A stretch of DNA of 13,062 nt from Pseudomonadota bacterium (GCA_023461135.1 JAEWNX010000139.1:1-13062), one strand, 5' to 3'; positions 1-9,563 are shown, numbered from the stretch's first letter. The notes: generated by a model not told the origin, from the sequence alone. Numbers and translations: made by a program.

Positions 1-40
1 ACGCTTCGAGGTGCGGGACGGACAGGTGCGGACCGGCTAA
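1..40 (+). CDS. possible 3' end of an upstream gene (partial)
   Basis: Reading from base 2 gives twelve sense codons (RFEVRDGQVRTG) followed by a TAA stop at 38-40. The frame is open to the left edge, and the next gene (the lipoprotein, - strand) would converge on it with a 12-base gap. That spacing is usual for this tightly packed window. The fragment is too short to assign a family or to prove that it is coding; an open frame of this length could occur by chance in GC-rich DNA. Confidence 0.3.
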   Translation, partial: RFEVRDGQVRTG

Positions 41-52
41 GCGGCGCGCGTT

Positions 53-244
53 CTAGTCGTTGCAGTCGCTGTCGAGCAGGCCTTCGTCGTTCGGGCCGTT
101 GCACTCGTCGTTGTCGTCGAAGAAGTAATCGACCGCGGCCGCGCCGACGGCGGCGCCGGCGGCAAGGGCGCACCCGCTGACCATGGTCGCCCCAGTGAGG
201 CCAAGAAGGATGAACAGCGCGGCTCGCGTCTGGCTGGTTTTCAT
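53..244 (-). CDS. small predicted lipoprotein (63 aa)
   Basis: The protein begins MKTSQTR, followed by a hydrophobic stretch (about residues 8-22) ending in the lipobox V22-S23-G24-C25, as in a signal peptidase II substrate. C25 would carry the lipid anchor. The residue after it is alanine, so Lol export to the outer membrane is expected rather than inner-membrane retention. The mature part is only 39 residues: an Ala/Gly-rich run (26-37), then a strongly acidic tail with nine Asp/Glu and two cysteines (C48, C61). I chose the ATG at 242-244, not the longer frame to 301, because it has a GGAGGG ribosome site eight bases upstream and because the signal peptide starts there. It is divergent from the GNAT gene at 361. 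No known family is recognised. A role in the envelope is likely only from the signal peptide. Confidence 0.65.
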   Translation of the reverse strand: MKTSQTRAALFILLGLTGATMVSGCALAAGAAVGAAAVDYFFDDNDECNGPNDEGLLDSDCND

Positions 245-252
245 ATGCGGCT

Positions 253-258
253 CCCTCC
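253..258 (-). promoter_or_regulatory. ribosome binding site of the small lipoprotein
   Basis: The - strand reads GGAGGG here, eight bases before the ATG at 242-244. It fixes the short start of the lipoprotein rather than the in-frame upstream codon near 301. Confidence 0.6.
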
Positions 259-360
259 CCCGCCAATCGTCAACCCAGCTCCGCGCACATCTGTTCCCCA
301 CGCGGCGGCCGCCCCCAGCCTTGCTTGCGCACCTGAGGGCGGGCGGTCCAAAGTTCCTGT

Positions 361-888
361 GTGCTGCACCTCCGGATCGCCACTGCCGCCGATGAACCCG
401 ACATGCGCGCGCTGATGAACCGCGCGATCACGGAGCTTCTGAAGCCTTACCTTCCACCCGACGCCGTCGCGGCCTCGTTCGAGATCATGGGGCTCGACAG
501 CCAGCTTATCGTCGACGGCACGTACTTCGCCGTCATCGGCAACGGTCAGGCCGTCGGCTGTGGCGGCTGGAGCAGGCGCGCGACGCTCTTCGGCGGCGAC
601 CACACGGCAGGCCGCAACGCCGCGCTGCTCGATCCCAACACAGAGCCCGCACGCGTGCGCGCCATGTACACCGACCCGGCGCACGTGCGCCGCGGCATCG
701 GCCGTATGGTGCTGGAGGCTTGTGAACAGGCGGCGCGCGCGGAGGGCTTCCGCTCCGTCGAGCTTGCCGCCACGCTAGCGGGCGAGCCGCTCTACCGCGC
801 CTGCGGCTATCAGGTTATCGAGCCGTTCACATCGCGCACCAGCGCAGGCGTTGAAATTCCACTGCTGCGTATGGGCAAGTCTTTGTGA
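361..888 (+). CDS. GNAT family N-acetyltransferase (175 aa)
   Basis: The protein has the GNAT fold signature. The acetyl-CoA binding motif A is at residues 99-123, with VRAMYTDP on the beta strand and R110-R111-G112-I113-G114 as the pyrophosphate-binding turn. A C-terminal motif-B-like stretch, EPLYRACGYQVIE, spans about 142-154. GNAT enzymes transfer acetyl from acetyl-CoA to an amine on a small molecule or protein; the substrate cannot be read from the sequence. The start is GTG at 361, since the family's beta-1 strand (HLRIATAAD) begins at residue 3 and no better ATG exists upstream. I see no strong ribosome site before it. The 116-base spacer on its left is shared with the divergent lipoprotein gene. 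The P450 gene follows after 71 bases on the same strand, so co-transcription is possible but no functional link is evident. Confidence 0.85.
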   Translation: MLHLRIATAADEPDMRALMNRAITELLKPYLPPDAVAASFEIMGLDSQLIVDGTYFAVIGNGQAVGCGGWSRRATLFGGDHTAGRNAALLDPNTEPARVRAMYTDPAHVRRGIGRMVLEACEQAARAEGFRSVELAATLAGEPLYRACGYQVIEPFTSRTSAGVEIPLLRMGKSL

Positions 889-947
889 CGCGCTTGCCGT
901 CGCGGGAGGCGTGACAGGCGCGCGGAAATTTGGTGCGATGCGCCGGA

Positions 948-954
948 AGAGAGG
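948..954 (+). promoter_or_regulatory. ribosome binding site of the P450 gene
   Basis: AGAGAGG lies five bases before the ATG at 960. It supports that start over the in-frame TTG at 930. A weak promoter candidate lies just upstream (GTGACA at 911-916, TGCGAT at 934-939, 17 bases apart); its -10 matches consensus at only three of six positions, so I do not annotate it separately. Confidence 0.6.
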
Positions 955-959
955 CTCCC

Positions 960-2231
960 ATGGCCAACCCCGCCTATGTCGGCCGGCACAATCCGGACTA
1001 CGTCTTCAATTACGATCCCAACGAAGATGCGTGGACGACGGACCTCTCCACGCTCGATATGAGCCGCGGCGAGCGCTTCCGCGACAACAAGTTCTGGCCG
1101 TTCTTTGAGCGTCTCCGCAAAGAAGACCCGGTCCATTACTGCCCGGATAGTCTGAACGGCCCGTATTGGTCCGTCACCAAGTACAACGACATCATGGCGG
1201 TCGATACCGACCACCAGCGCTTTTCCTCCGAACCGTCGATCGTGCTGTTCGATCCGGAAGAGGATTTTCCGTTGCCGATGTTCATCGCGATGGATCCGCC
1301 CAAGCACGACGTGCAGCGCAAAACCGTCTCGCCGATCGTCGCGCCCAACCATCTGGCGCTGCTTGAGCCGATCATCCGCGAACGCGCAGGCAAACTGCTG
1401 GATGAAGCGCCGCGCAACGAGACCTTTAATTGGGTGGACAAGATTTCCATTGAGCTGACCACGCAAATGCTGGCGACGCTGTTCGACTTCCCGTGGGAAG
1501 ATCGCCGCAAGCTCACGCGCTGGTCAGATGTCGCGACCGCGGCGCCGGGGCAGGGCGTCGTCGAAAGCGACGAACAGCGCCGGATGGAGCTGATGGAGTG
1601 TCTGAACTACTTCAACAACCTTTGGAACGAACGCGCGTCTCTGCCGCCGCGTCCCGATCTCATCTCCATGCTCGTGCACGGCGACAGCACCAAAGACATG
1701 CCGCGGCAGGAATATCTCGGCAATCTCATCCTGCTCATCGTCGGCGGCAACGATACGACGCGCAATTCCATCACCGGCAGCGTATTGGCGCTGAACCAGT
1801 TTCCGGAGCAGTACGAGAAGATCAAAGCGAACCCAGCGCTCATTCCGAACCTCGTGTCCGAGACGATCCGCTGGCAAACGCCGCTTGCCTACATGCGCCG
1901 CACGGCGCTCGAGGACGTCGAACTGGGCGGCAAGCTGATCCGCAAAGGCGACAAAGTCGTGATGTGGTACGTATCCGGCAATCGCGACGACGAGGTGATC
2001 GCTAACCCTAACCAGTTCGATATCGAGCGCGAGAACGTCCGCCGCCATCTCTCCTTCGGTTTCGGCATACACCGCTGCGTCGGGAACCGGCTCGGAGAGA
2101 TGCAGTTACGCATCGTATGGGAAGAGATTCTCAAGCGCTTCAAACACGTCGAAGTGGTCGGCGAACCGCGGCGCGTGTACTCGTCGTTCGTGAAGGGCTA
2201 CGAGAGCCTTCCGGTTCGAATCGCGGCGTAA
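960..2231 (+). CDS. CYP153-family cytochrome P450 (alkane/fatty acid terminal hydroxylase type), 423 aa
   Basis: This is a soluble bacterial P450 with no membrane anchor. It carries the I-helix oxygen-activation motif G262-G263-N264-D265-T266-T267, the K-helix E301-T-I-R304, and the heme loop 366-375 (FGFGIHRCVG) with C373 as the thiolate ligand. Long stretches match what I remember of CYP153A proteins, including MFIAMDPPKHDVQRKT, ELTTQMLATLFDFPW and MWYVSGNRD, so the family call is strong. CYP153 enzymes insert oxygen at the terminal carbon of medium-chain alkanes, and some members act on fatty acids; the substrate here is not determined. The family needs a ferredoxin and a ferredoxin reductase, and neither is encoded in the window, so electrons must come from elsewhere. 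The start at ATG 960 follows a good ribosome site. A GC-rich hairpin follows four bases after the stop codon. Confidence 0.95.
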   Translation: MANPAYVGRHNPDYVFNYDPNEDAWTTDLSTLDMSRGERFRDNKFWPFFERLRKEDPVHYCPDSLNGPYWSVTKYNDIMAVDTDHQRFSSEPSIVLFDPEEDFPLPMFIAMDPPKHDVQRKTVSPIVAPNHLALLEPIIRERAGKLLDEAPRNETFNWVDKISIELTTQMLATLFDFPWEDRRKLTRWSDVATAAPGQGVVESDEQRRMELMECLNYFNNLWNERASLPPRPDLISMLVHGDSTKDMPRQEYLGNLILLIVGGNDTTRNSITGSVLALNQFPEQYEKIKANPALIPNLVSETIRWQTPLAYMRRTALEDVELGGKLIRKGDKVVMWYVSGNRDDEVIANPNQFDIERENVRRHLSFGFGIHRCVGNRLGEMQLRIVWEEILKRFKHVEVVGEPRRVYSSFVKGYESLPVRIAA

Positions 2232-2234
2232 ACA

Positions 2235-2257
2235 AGAGGCGGCGCAAGGCCGCCTCT
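2235..2257 (+). terminator. GC-rich hairpin just after the P450 gene, possible terminator
   Basis: Nine bases (AGAGGCGGC, 2235-2243) pair perfectly with GCCGCCTCT (2249-2257) across the five-base loop GCAAG. The stem starts four bases after the P450 stop. No T tract follows, so it is not a textbook intrinsic terminator. It could stabilise the P450 message, attenuate read-through into the ExoD gene or hide that gene's start region. The hairpin is seen directly; the role is inferred. Confidence 0.4.
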
Positions 2258-2272
2258 AACCTGTCGGGCGTA

Positions 2273-2830
2273 TTGGACGAGATCGAGCAACGCGCGCGAC
2301 AGAGCGACGGCGATCCGTTCAGGCTGGGGGACATTGTCGAAGCGGTAGGCCGGCGCTCCTATGGGCCGCTTCTTCTCGTCATTGGTCTCTTCGCCATCTC
2401 GCCCGCGACGATCGTGCCAGGCATGACTTGGCTCGCGGCTGCACTGACCTTTCTGGTGGCCGGACAGATGCTGTTCGGCATGCAGCGGCCGTGGCTGCCC
2501 CGCAAAGCGCTGCGCACACGCCTTCCGCGTGAGGGGTCGCTACAGGCGTTGGGCAAGGTGCGGCCCTGGGCCGCCCGCATCGACACGGTGCTGAAGCCGC
2601 GCATGGCGGTCCTCAGCCAACCTCCTTTTGTGAACGTCGTCGCGCTCTTCGTGCTGGCGGCCGCCCTGGTGACGTTTCCGCTGAGCCTCATCCCGCTCGC
2701 GCCGCTGGCGCCGGGCGTCGCGGTGGTCTTTTTTGGGCTCGGCATGGTGGCGCGGGACGGGCTTTGGCTGCTGCTCGGCGCGGTGGTCTTGACGGGCGCT
2801 TTTTGGCTCGTCTGGACGCTCCTTTTTTGA
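2273..2830 (+). CDS. ExoD family membrane protein (185 aa)
   Basis: The sequence matches the ExoD (exopolysaccharide synthesis) family: an amphipathic start with LGDIVEAVGRRSYGPLLL at about residues 18-35, a hydrophobic pair at about 33-70, then a basic loop. Two or three C-terminal membrane segments follow at about 119-145, 147-160 and 164-185. ExoD was first described in Sinorhizobium as affecting exopolysaccharide production and alkali tolerance; its biochemical activity is not established. The start is uncertain. The only ATG in frame (2117) would overlap the P450 gene by 115 bases and read through the hairpin. TTG at 2273 keeps the whole domain but has no clear ribosome site, and CTG at 2261 is another option. 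gyrB begins 93 bases downstream behind its own promoter. Confidence 0.8.
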   Translation: MDEIEQRARQSDGDPFRLGDIVEAVGRRSYGPLLLVIGLFAISPATIVPGMTWLAAALTFLVAGQMLFGMQRPWLPRKALRTRLPREGSLQALGKVRPWAARIDTVLKPRMAVLSQPPFVNVVALFVLAAALVTFPLSLIPLAPLAPGVAVVFFGLGMVARDGLWLLLGAVVLTGAFWLVWTLLF

Positions 2831-5583
<2,753 letters not shown>

Positions 5584-5613
5584 AGCGTGGGAGAACCTAG
5601 AACCCGCGCAGTG

Positions 5614-5644
5614 GTTCGCCAAACGTTGCGAACAAAGGCGAAAC
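5614..5644. promoter_or_regulatory. GTTC/GAAC dyad, possible LexA (SOS) operator between KTSC and helicase genes
   Basis: The dyad GTTCGC (5614-5619) and GCGAAC (5628-5633) is separated by eight bases. The same bases give two near matches to the alphaproteobacterial LexA site, which is a direct repeat GTTC-N7-GTTC. GTTC 5614-5617 is followed after seven bases by GTTG 5625-5628, and GAAC 5630-5633 is followed after seven bases by AAAC 5641-5644. Each has one mismatch. The site lies 17 bases before the helicase ATG, where repression would be effective. Control of the helicase, the KTSC gene or both is inferred. Confidence 0.35.
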
Positions 5645-5660
5645 ACTTCACCCTCTGCGC

Positions 5661-7679
5661 ATGTCGCGAATCATGTCCGTTGCGCTGGATGATCTGAACG
5701 CGGAGCAGCGCGCGGCAGTGGAGCATGGGGCCGAGCCGCTGCTGGTGATTGCGGGCGCGGGGTCGGGCAAGACCAAGACGCTGGCGACGCGCGTGGCGCA
5801 TCTGGTGGCGAACGGCGCCGATCCGTCGCGCATTCTGCTGCTGACCTTTTCGCGCCGCGCGGCGAGCGAAATGATTGCGCGCGTCGGCAAGGCGCTGGGC
5901 GGCGATGTGCGCATTGCGTGGGCGGGGACGTTTCACGCCATCGGCGCGCGGCTGTTGCGCGAACTGGCGCCGCTGATCGGCGTCGATCCCGATTTCACCA
6001 TCCACGATCGCGCCGATAGCGCCGACCTGATGGGCATGGTGCGCCAGGAGCTGGGCGTCGCCACAAGCGCCAAGCGCTTTCCGATGAAGGGCACGTGTCT
6101 GGCGATCTATTCGCGCGTGGTGAATGCGGATGAGTCGATTGCCGATGCGCTGGCGGCGGCGTTTCCGTGGTGCCGCGAATGGGAGGCGGAGCTGAAGCGG
6201 CTCTTTGCTGCGTACGTGGAGGCCAAGCAAAAGCAGAACGTGCTGGATTACGACGATCTCCTCTGGCTGTGGGCCGAGGCGATGAACGAGCCGGCGCTCG
6301 CGGCCGAAGTCGGTGCGCGCTTCGATCACGTGCTGGTCGATGAATACCAGGACACCAACAAACTGCAGGCGCGCATTCTGCTGGCGATGAAGCCGGATGG
6401 GCGGGGTGTGACGGTGGTGGGCGATGATGCGCAGTCGATCTATTCGTTCCGCGCGGCGGACGTGCGCAACATCCTGCATTTTCCCGGCGTGTTCACGCCG
6501 CCGGCGCGGCTGGTGACGCTGGAGCAGAATTATCGCTCCACCGCGCCGATCCTCGAAGCGTCGAACGCGGTGATCGATCTCGCCGAAGAGCGCTTCACCA
6601 AGAATTTGCGCACCGCGCGCGGGGGCGGGGCTGCGCCCAGGCTGGTCAGCGTGCGCGATGAAGCGGCGCAGGCCTCGTACGTCGCCGAGTGCGTGCTGGA
6701 GGCGCGCGAGCGCGGCATGGCGCTGACGTCGCAAGCCGTGCTCTTCCGCGCGGCGGATTTCTCCGCGCCGGTGGAGCTGGAGCTGGCCAAGCGCGACATT
6801 CCGTTCGTGAAATTCGGCGGCTTGAAATTCCTCGAAGCCGCGCACGTGAAGGATTTTCTCGCGATCCTGCGCTGGGCGCAGAACGGCGGCGACCGTATTG
6901 CCGGCTTTCGCACTTTGCAGCTCGTGCCCGGCGTCGGCCCCGCGCGCGCGGCGCGCATTCTGGACGCGATGGACGAAACAGGCGCGTTTGGCGTCGTGCG
7001 CAACACAGCGCCGCCCGCTGGCGCGGGCGAAGCGTGGGATGGCCTGAAGGCGATGCTCGACGATCTTCGCGGCCCCACATGGCCCGGCGATCTCGATCTC
7101 GCCGCGCGCTGGTACGCGCCGGTGATGAACGAACGCTACGAGGATGCGCGCGTGCGCGTGGGCGACATCGAGCAGCTGCAGCGCATCGGCGCCACATTCG
7201 GCTCGCGCACCACCTTCCTCACCGAACTCACGCTCGATCCGCCGAACTCCACAAGCGATGAGTCCGGTCCCGCGCAGAAAGACGACGACTACCTCATCCT
7301 CTCCACCATTCACTCCGCCAAAGGGCAGGAGTGGAAGAACGTGTTCGTGCTGAACGTGGTCGATGGCTGCATGCCGTCCGATCTCGGCGCGGGCTCGACG
7401 GCGGAGCTGGAGGAGGAGCGGCGGCTCCTCTACGTAGCGATGACGCGCGCGAAGGACGAACTGCACCTCATAACGCCGCAGCGTTTCTATCACACGCAGC
7501 AAGGCAAGGGCGGCGACAAGCACGTCTACGCCATCCGCTCGCGCTTTCTGCCGACCAGCGTGCTGGGCAAATTCGAGCAGACGAGCTGGGCGCCAAGCGA
7601 GGGCGCCGGCGCATCACGCGCAGGCGGGCCGTTGCCCAAAATTGACCTTGCCGCTCGAGCTCGCGGACGATTCAGTTAG
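5661..7679 (+). CDS. UvrD/Rep family superfamily 1A ATP-dependent DNA helicase (672 aa)
   Basis: All core motifs of a 3'-5' SF1A helicase are present in order: the Q motif LNAEQRAAV (Q16), Walker A G32-AGSGK37-T38, motif Ia LLLTFSRRAASEM, motif II D227-E228-Y-Q-D, motif III G254-DDAQSIYSF, motif IV Q289-NYR292, motif V with H551-SAKG, and motif VI YVAMTRAKDEL with R596. Such enzymes unwind DNA in excision and mismatch repair or clear replication blocks. At 672 residues it is slightly shorter than E. coli UvrD, and its tail after motif VI is about 70 residues of low similarity. I therefore cannot say whether it is the main UvrD, a Rep-like enzyme or a paralogue, and I leave the symbol empty. 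ATG 5661 is used; ATG 5673 is an equally possible start. Neither has a clear ribosome site. A possible SOS operator lies just upstream. Confidence 0.92.
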   Translation: MSRIMSVALDDLNAEQRAAVEHGAEPLLVIAGAGSGKTKTLATRVAHLVANGADPSRILLLTFSRRAASEMIARVGKALGGDVRIAWAGTFHAIGARLLRELAPLIGVDPDFTIHDRADSADLMGMVRQELGVATSAKRFPMKGTCLAIYSRVVNADESIADALAAAFPWCREWEAELKRLFAAYVEAKQKQNVLDYDDLLWLWAEAMNEPALAAEVGARFDHVLVDEYQDTNKLQARILLAMKPDGRGVTVVGDDAQSIYSFRAADVRNILHFPGVFTPPARLVTLEQNYRSTAPILEASNAVIDLAEERFTKNLRTARGGGAAPRLVSVRDEAAQASYVAECVLEARERGMALTSQAVLFRAADFSAPVELELAKRDIPFVKFGGLKFLEAAHVKDFLAILRWAQNGGDRIAGFRTLQLVPGVGPARAARILDAMDETGAFGVVRNTAPPAGAGEAWDGLKAMLDDLRGPTWPGDLDLAARWYAPVMNERYEDARVRVGDIEQLQRIGATFGSRTTFLTELTLDPPNSTSDESGPAQKDDDYLILSTIHSAKGQEWKNVFVLNVVDGCMPSDLGAGSTAELEEERRLLYVAMTRAKDELHLITPQRFYHTQQGKGGDKHVYAIRSRFLPTSVLGKFEQTSWAPSEGAGASRAGGPLPKIDLAARARGRFS

Positions 7680-7699
7680 CTCTCGGACGGGGGCCGGCG

Positions 7700-8146
7700 T
7701 CATTTGTGCCCGAAGAAGGGTTCGTCGGCATCGTCGTCATAGGCCGGCGCCAATTGTCCGCCGCGAGCGCGAATGACGTCGAAATCCCATGGCGCCTCAG
7801 GGTCCTCGCGTTTGATCTTTTCTTCCGAGACCAGGAACAACTCATCGCACGCGCACAGCGTCTGCATGCGATTTATAGCGGTGGAGAACGACAGCGCGGG
7901 GACGATGTAATTCCAAGGATAGTACCCGTAGTGGCGCTTCATTTCGGGCATCTCGGTATCGGCAATCGCGTCGTCGCGGGTCCAGATGCGCCAGTAGTAT
8001 TTATAGAAGCGTGGATTTTCGTGGACGCCGGCGCCGATGATCCAGATTGGAAAGCGCAATCGCCTGAAGTGGCGCACGGTTGGAATCTGGCCGCCGCCGA
8101 TGGCGATTCTCTCCAGTCCGGCAGCGCTGCGCCAACCAAAAGCCAT
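7700..8146 (-). CDS. hypothetical protein, aromatic-rich (148 aa)
   Basis: I do not recognise this family. The reading frame and start are well supported: AAGGAG lies five bases before the ATG at 8144-8146. The frame continues upstream to 8482, but that part would overlap the DUF1295 gene. No signal peptide or full membrane helix is seen; the only hydrophobic run is short (FPIWIIGAG, 32-40). The centre is unusually rich in aromatics, with RFYKYYWRIW at 46-55 and HYGYYPWNY at 72-80. It is followed by C98-A-C100 and a mixed-charge helix (about 102-118). The end is acidic (DDDADEP). The look is of a compact soluble protein, perhaps a phage-like or membrane-associated domain, but nothing supports a function. 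It is the last gene of the - strand group and faces the helicase gene with a 20-base gap. Confidence 0.7.
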   Translation of the reverse strand: MAFGWRSAAGLERIAIGGGQIPTVRHFRRLRFPIWIIGAGVHENPRFYKYYWRIWTRDDAIADTEMPEMKRHYGYYPWNYIVPALSFSTAINRMQTLCACDELFLVSEEKIKREDPEAPWDFDVIRARGGQLAPAYDDDADEPFFGHK

Positions 8147-8151
8147 CGCCG

Positions 8152-8157
8152 CTCCTT
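8152..8157 (-). promoter_or_regulatory. ribosome binding site of the 148-aa hypothetical protein
   Basis: The - strand reads AAGGAG five bases before the ATG at 8144-8146. It is the strongest Shine-Dalgarno match in the window, and it decides this start against the longer frame that overlaps the DUF1295 gene. Confidence 0.7.
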
Positions 8158-8235
8158 GGCTCAATGAGTCCGCAGAGTTGGGGCGCGTTATAATAACTTC
8201 AAGGGCGGGGGCGCCCTCGCCAATGTAGCGTTTTT

Positions 8236-9036
8236 CTACGCCTGCTTCGGCGGAAGCGGAATGAAGCTCGACGTGCGCCGCTTGTAGGCTTCGTAGTCGG
8301 GACGCGTTTTCTGCAGATGCGGCTCGGTTGTCGGCGCGCCGCTGACGCGCGTGAGCAGGAATGTCAGCAGCAGCGGGCCGGGGAAGCTCCACGCACCCAG
8401 AGGTGTTTCGCAGGCGATCGCGTAAAGCCCCCACCATGTGCAGAGTTCGCCGAAATAGTTCGGATGGCGCGAATAGCGCCATAGCCCGCCGTCCATCACC
8501 GCGCCGGCGTTGGCGGGATCGGCCTTGAACCGCGCGAGCTGTGCATCGGCGACGGCTTCGTAAAGAATGCCGAACACGGCAAGCGCTGCGCCCGCCAACG
8601 CGAGCGCGCCAAACGGACGCGGATCGTCGCCGATCTGGCTGATCTGCACCGGCAGCGCCATGACGATCTGCAGCATCATCTGCGGCAGGAAGACGAATAG
8701 CAGTGACGTCGTCGCGAAGCCCCAGCCGCGCTTCTGCTTGGCACGGTCAAACATCCTTGCGTAACGTCGGTCGTGGCCATGCTTGCGCCAGCGCCAAAGC
8801 AAGAAGAGCCCCAGCCGCTGCGCCCACGCCGTCGCCAGCACCGCGAGCAAGAGGCCGTGCGGCGTAGGGACATCCGGCTGAAAATAGCTGCTCCACGCGA
8901 GCACGATGACGCCGAGCGCCCACCACGCGTCCACGAAACTTGGATCGCGCACGGCGATGCTGACGCCCCATAGCAATAAGAAGAACGCCAGCGAGAGGAC
9001 AAAATTGGCGAGGAGAAGAAAAATGGCTTCGACCAT
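8236..9036 (-). CDS. DUF1295 / steroid 5-alpha-reductase-like integral membrane protein (266 aa)
   Basis: This polytopic protein has hydrophobic segments at about residues 3-28, 36-51, 60-80, 108-130, 142-163, 198-210 and 216-232. The family signature sits near the C terminus: GLWRYSRHPNYFGE (184-197) and RPDYEAYKRRTSSFIPLPP (245-263). The same fold occurs in steroid 5-alpha reductases and isoprenylcysteine methyltransferases, where this region binds the cofactor and the lipid-like substrate. A reductase or transferase acting on a membrane lipid is therefore plausible, but the bacterial DUF1295 reaction is not settled. It starts 32 bases after the GNAT gene stop, with only a weak ribosome site, and precedes the 148-residue protein by 89 bases. 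That gap contains a short AT-rich patch (about 8188-8196) but no convincing promoter. Confidence 0.85.
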   Translation of the reverse strand: MVEAIFLLLANFVLSLAFFLLLWGVSIAVRDPSFVDAWWALGVIVLAWSSYFQPDVPTPHGLLLAVLATAWAQRLGLFLLWRWRKHGHDRRYARMFDRAKQKRGWGFATTSLLFVFLPQMMLQIVMALPVQISQIGDDPRPFGALALAGAALAVFGILYEAVADAQLARFKADPANAGAVMDGGLWRYSRHPNYFGELCTWWGLYAIACETPLGAWSFPGPLLLTFLLTRVSGAPTTEPHLQKTRPDYEAYKRRTSSFIPLPPKQA

Positions 9037-9068
9037 GGTGTTTTATGCGCGCTTTCGGGGTGCGGAGA

Positions 9069-9563
9069 TCAAGCTGCCGCTCGGCGCATGATGTAGTGCG
9101 GGACGAGATGCGCTGTACGCGCGTCCGGATCGATGACGAAGCCGAACCTTTCATAGAAATGGATCGCGCGCCTGTTGTGCTGAAGAACGTTCAGCCACAT
9201 GGGCTTGTCGCAACCGAGCCAGGTCATGCCGGCATCCATCAGCGCGGCCGAAATCGGTGTGCCGTGAAAATCGGGATGCACCATGAGCCAGTCCAGCTCA
9301 CGGCTGTCGGGCGCATGGCAGGTGGAAATGACATACCCCGCAAAACGCCCATCGAGAAATGCCGCCGCAAAATAGCGATCGGCGCTTCGGGCGGCGTCGT
9401 TGCACTGCTCTGTGCTGATGGCAGTTGGACGGCGGTTCGCGGCGATCTGCTCTTCTGTAAGCGGGATGCCGTAGAAGGTCGCGTCCGTCGCGGCGCGGGT
9501 GAGAGATTCTATCTCTCCCGCGCCGATACGCGCGAGTGCTTCGATGTTCTCCAGCACCTCCAT
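9069..9563 (-). CDS. GNAT family N-acetyltransferase (164 aa), atypical motif A
   Basis: The C-terminal half is GNAT-like: beta strand LDWLMVHPDF (90-99), then the acetyl-CoA loop, and the motif-B stretch MWLNVLQHNRRAIHFYERFGF (122-142). The pyrophosphate loop reads H100-G101-T102-P103-I104. The usual second glycine of the R/Q-x-x-G-x-G/A pattern is thus a proline, so binding of acetyl-CoA may be altered. The start is the ATG at 9561-9563, which overlaps the aminotransferase TGA by one base (TGATG), a sign of translational coupling; the in-frame GTG just before it is an alternative. The frame further upstream lies inside the aminotransferase gene and is not protein-like. The substrate is unknown. 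Coupling to an aminotransferase fits, but does not prove, acetylation of an amine from the same pathway. Confidence 0.82.
   Translation of the reverse strand: MEVLENIEALARIGAGEIESLTRAATDATFYGIPLTEEQIAANRRPTAISTEQCNDAARSADRYFAAAFLDGRFAGYVISTCHAPDSRELDWLMVHPDFHGTPISAALMDAGMTWLGCDKPMWLNVLQHNRRAIHFYERFGFVIDPDARTAHLVPHYIMRRAAA

Noticed and set aside
268..273. TTGACG on the - strand, a good -35 element before the lipoprotein gene.
   Set aside because: A -10 at the usual spacing would fall on the ATG, putting the RNA start inside the gene, and no -10-like hexamer is found there.
2791..2828. A stem (GACGGGC with GCTCGTC) followed by TTTTTT at the end of the ExoD gene, resembling a terminator.
   Set aside because: Ten bases separate the stem from the T run, the stem has a G-T pair and both lie within codons for the hydrophobic C terminus, so it is not a convincing terminator.
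8203..8216. A short GC stem (GGGCG, loop GGGG, CGCCC) after the DUF1295 gene, considered as a terminator.
   Set aside because: The stem has only five pairs and no T tract follows on the - strand; such stems arise often by chance in this base composition.
8147..8482. Extension of the 148-residue protein upstream into the DUF1295 gene.
   Set aside because: The AAGGAG site fixes the start at 8146, and the extension would overlap a well-supported membrane protein gene by almost 250 bases.
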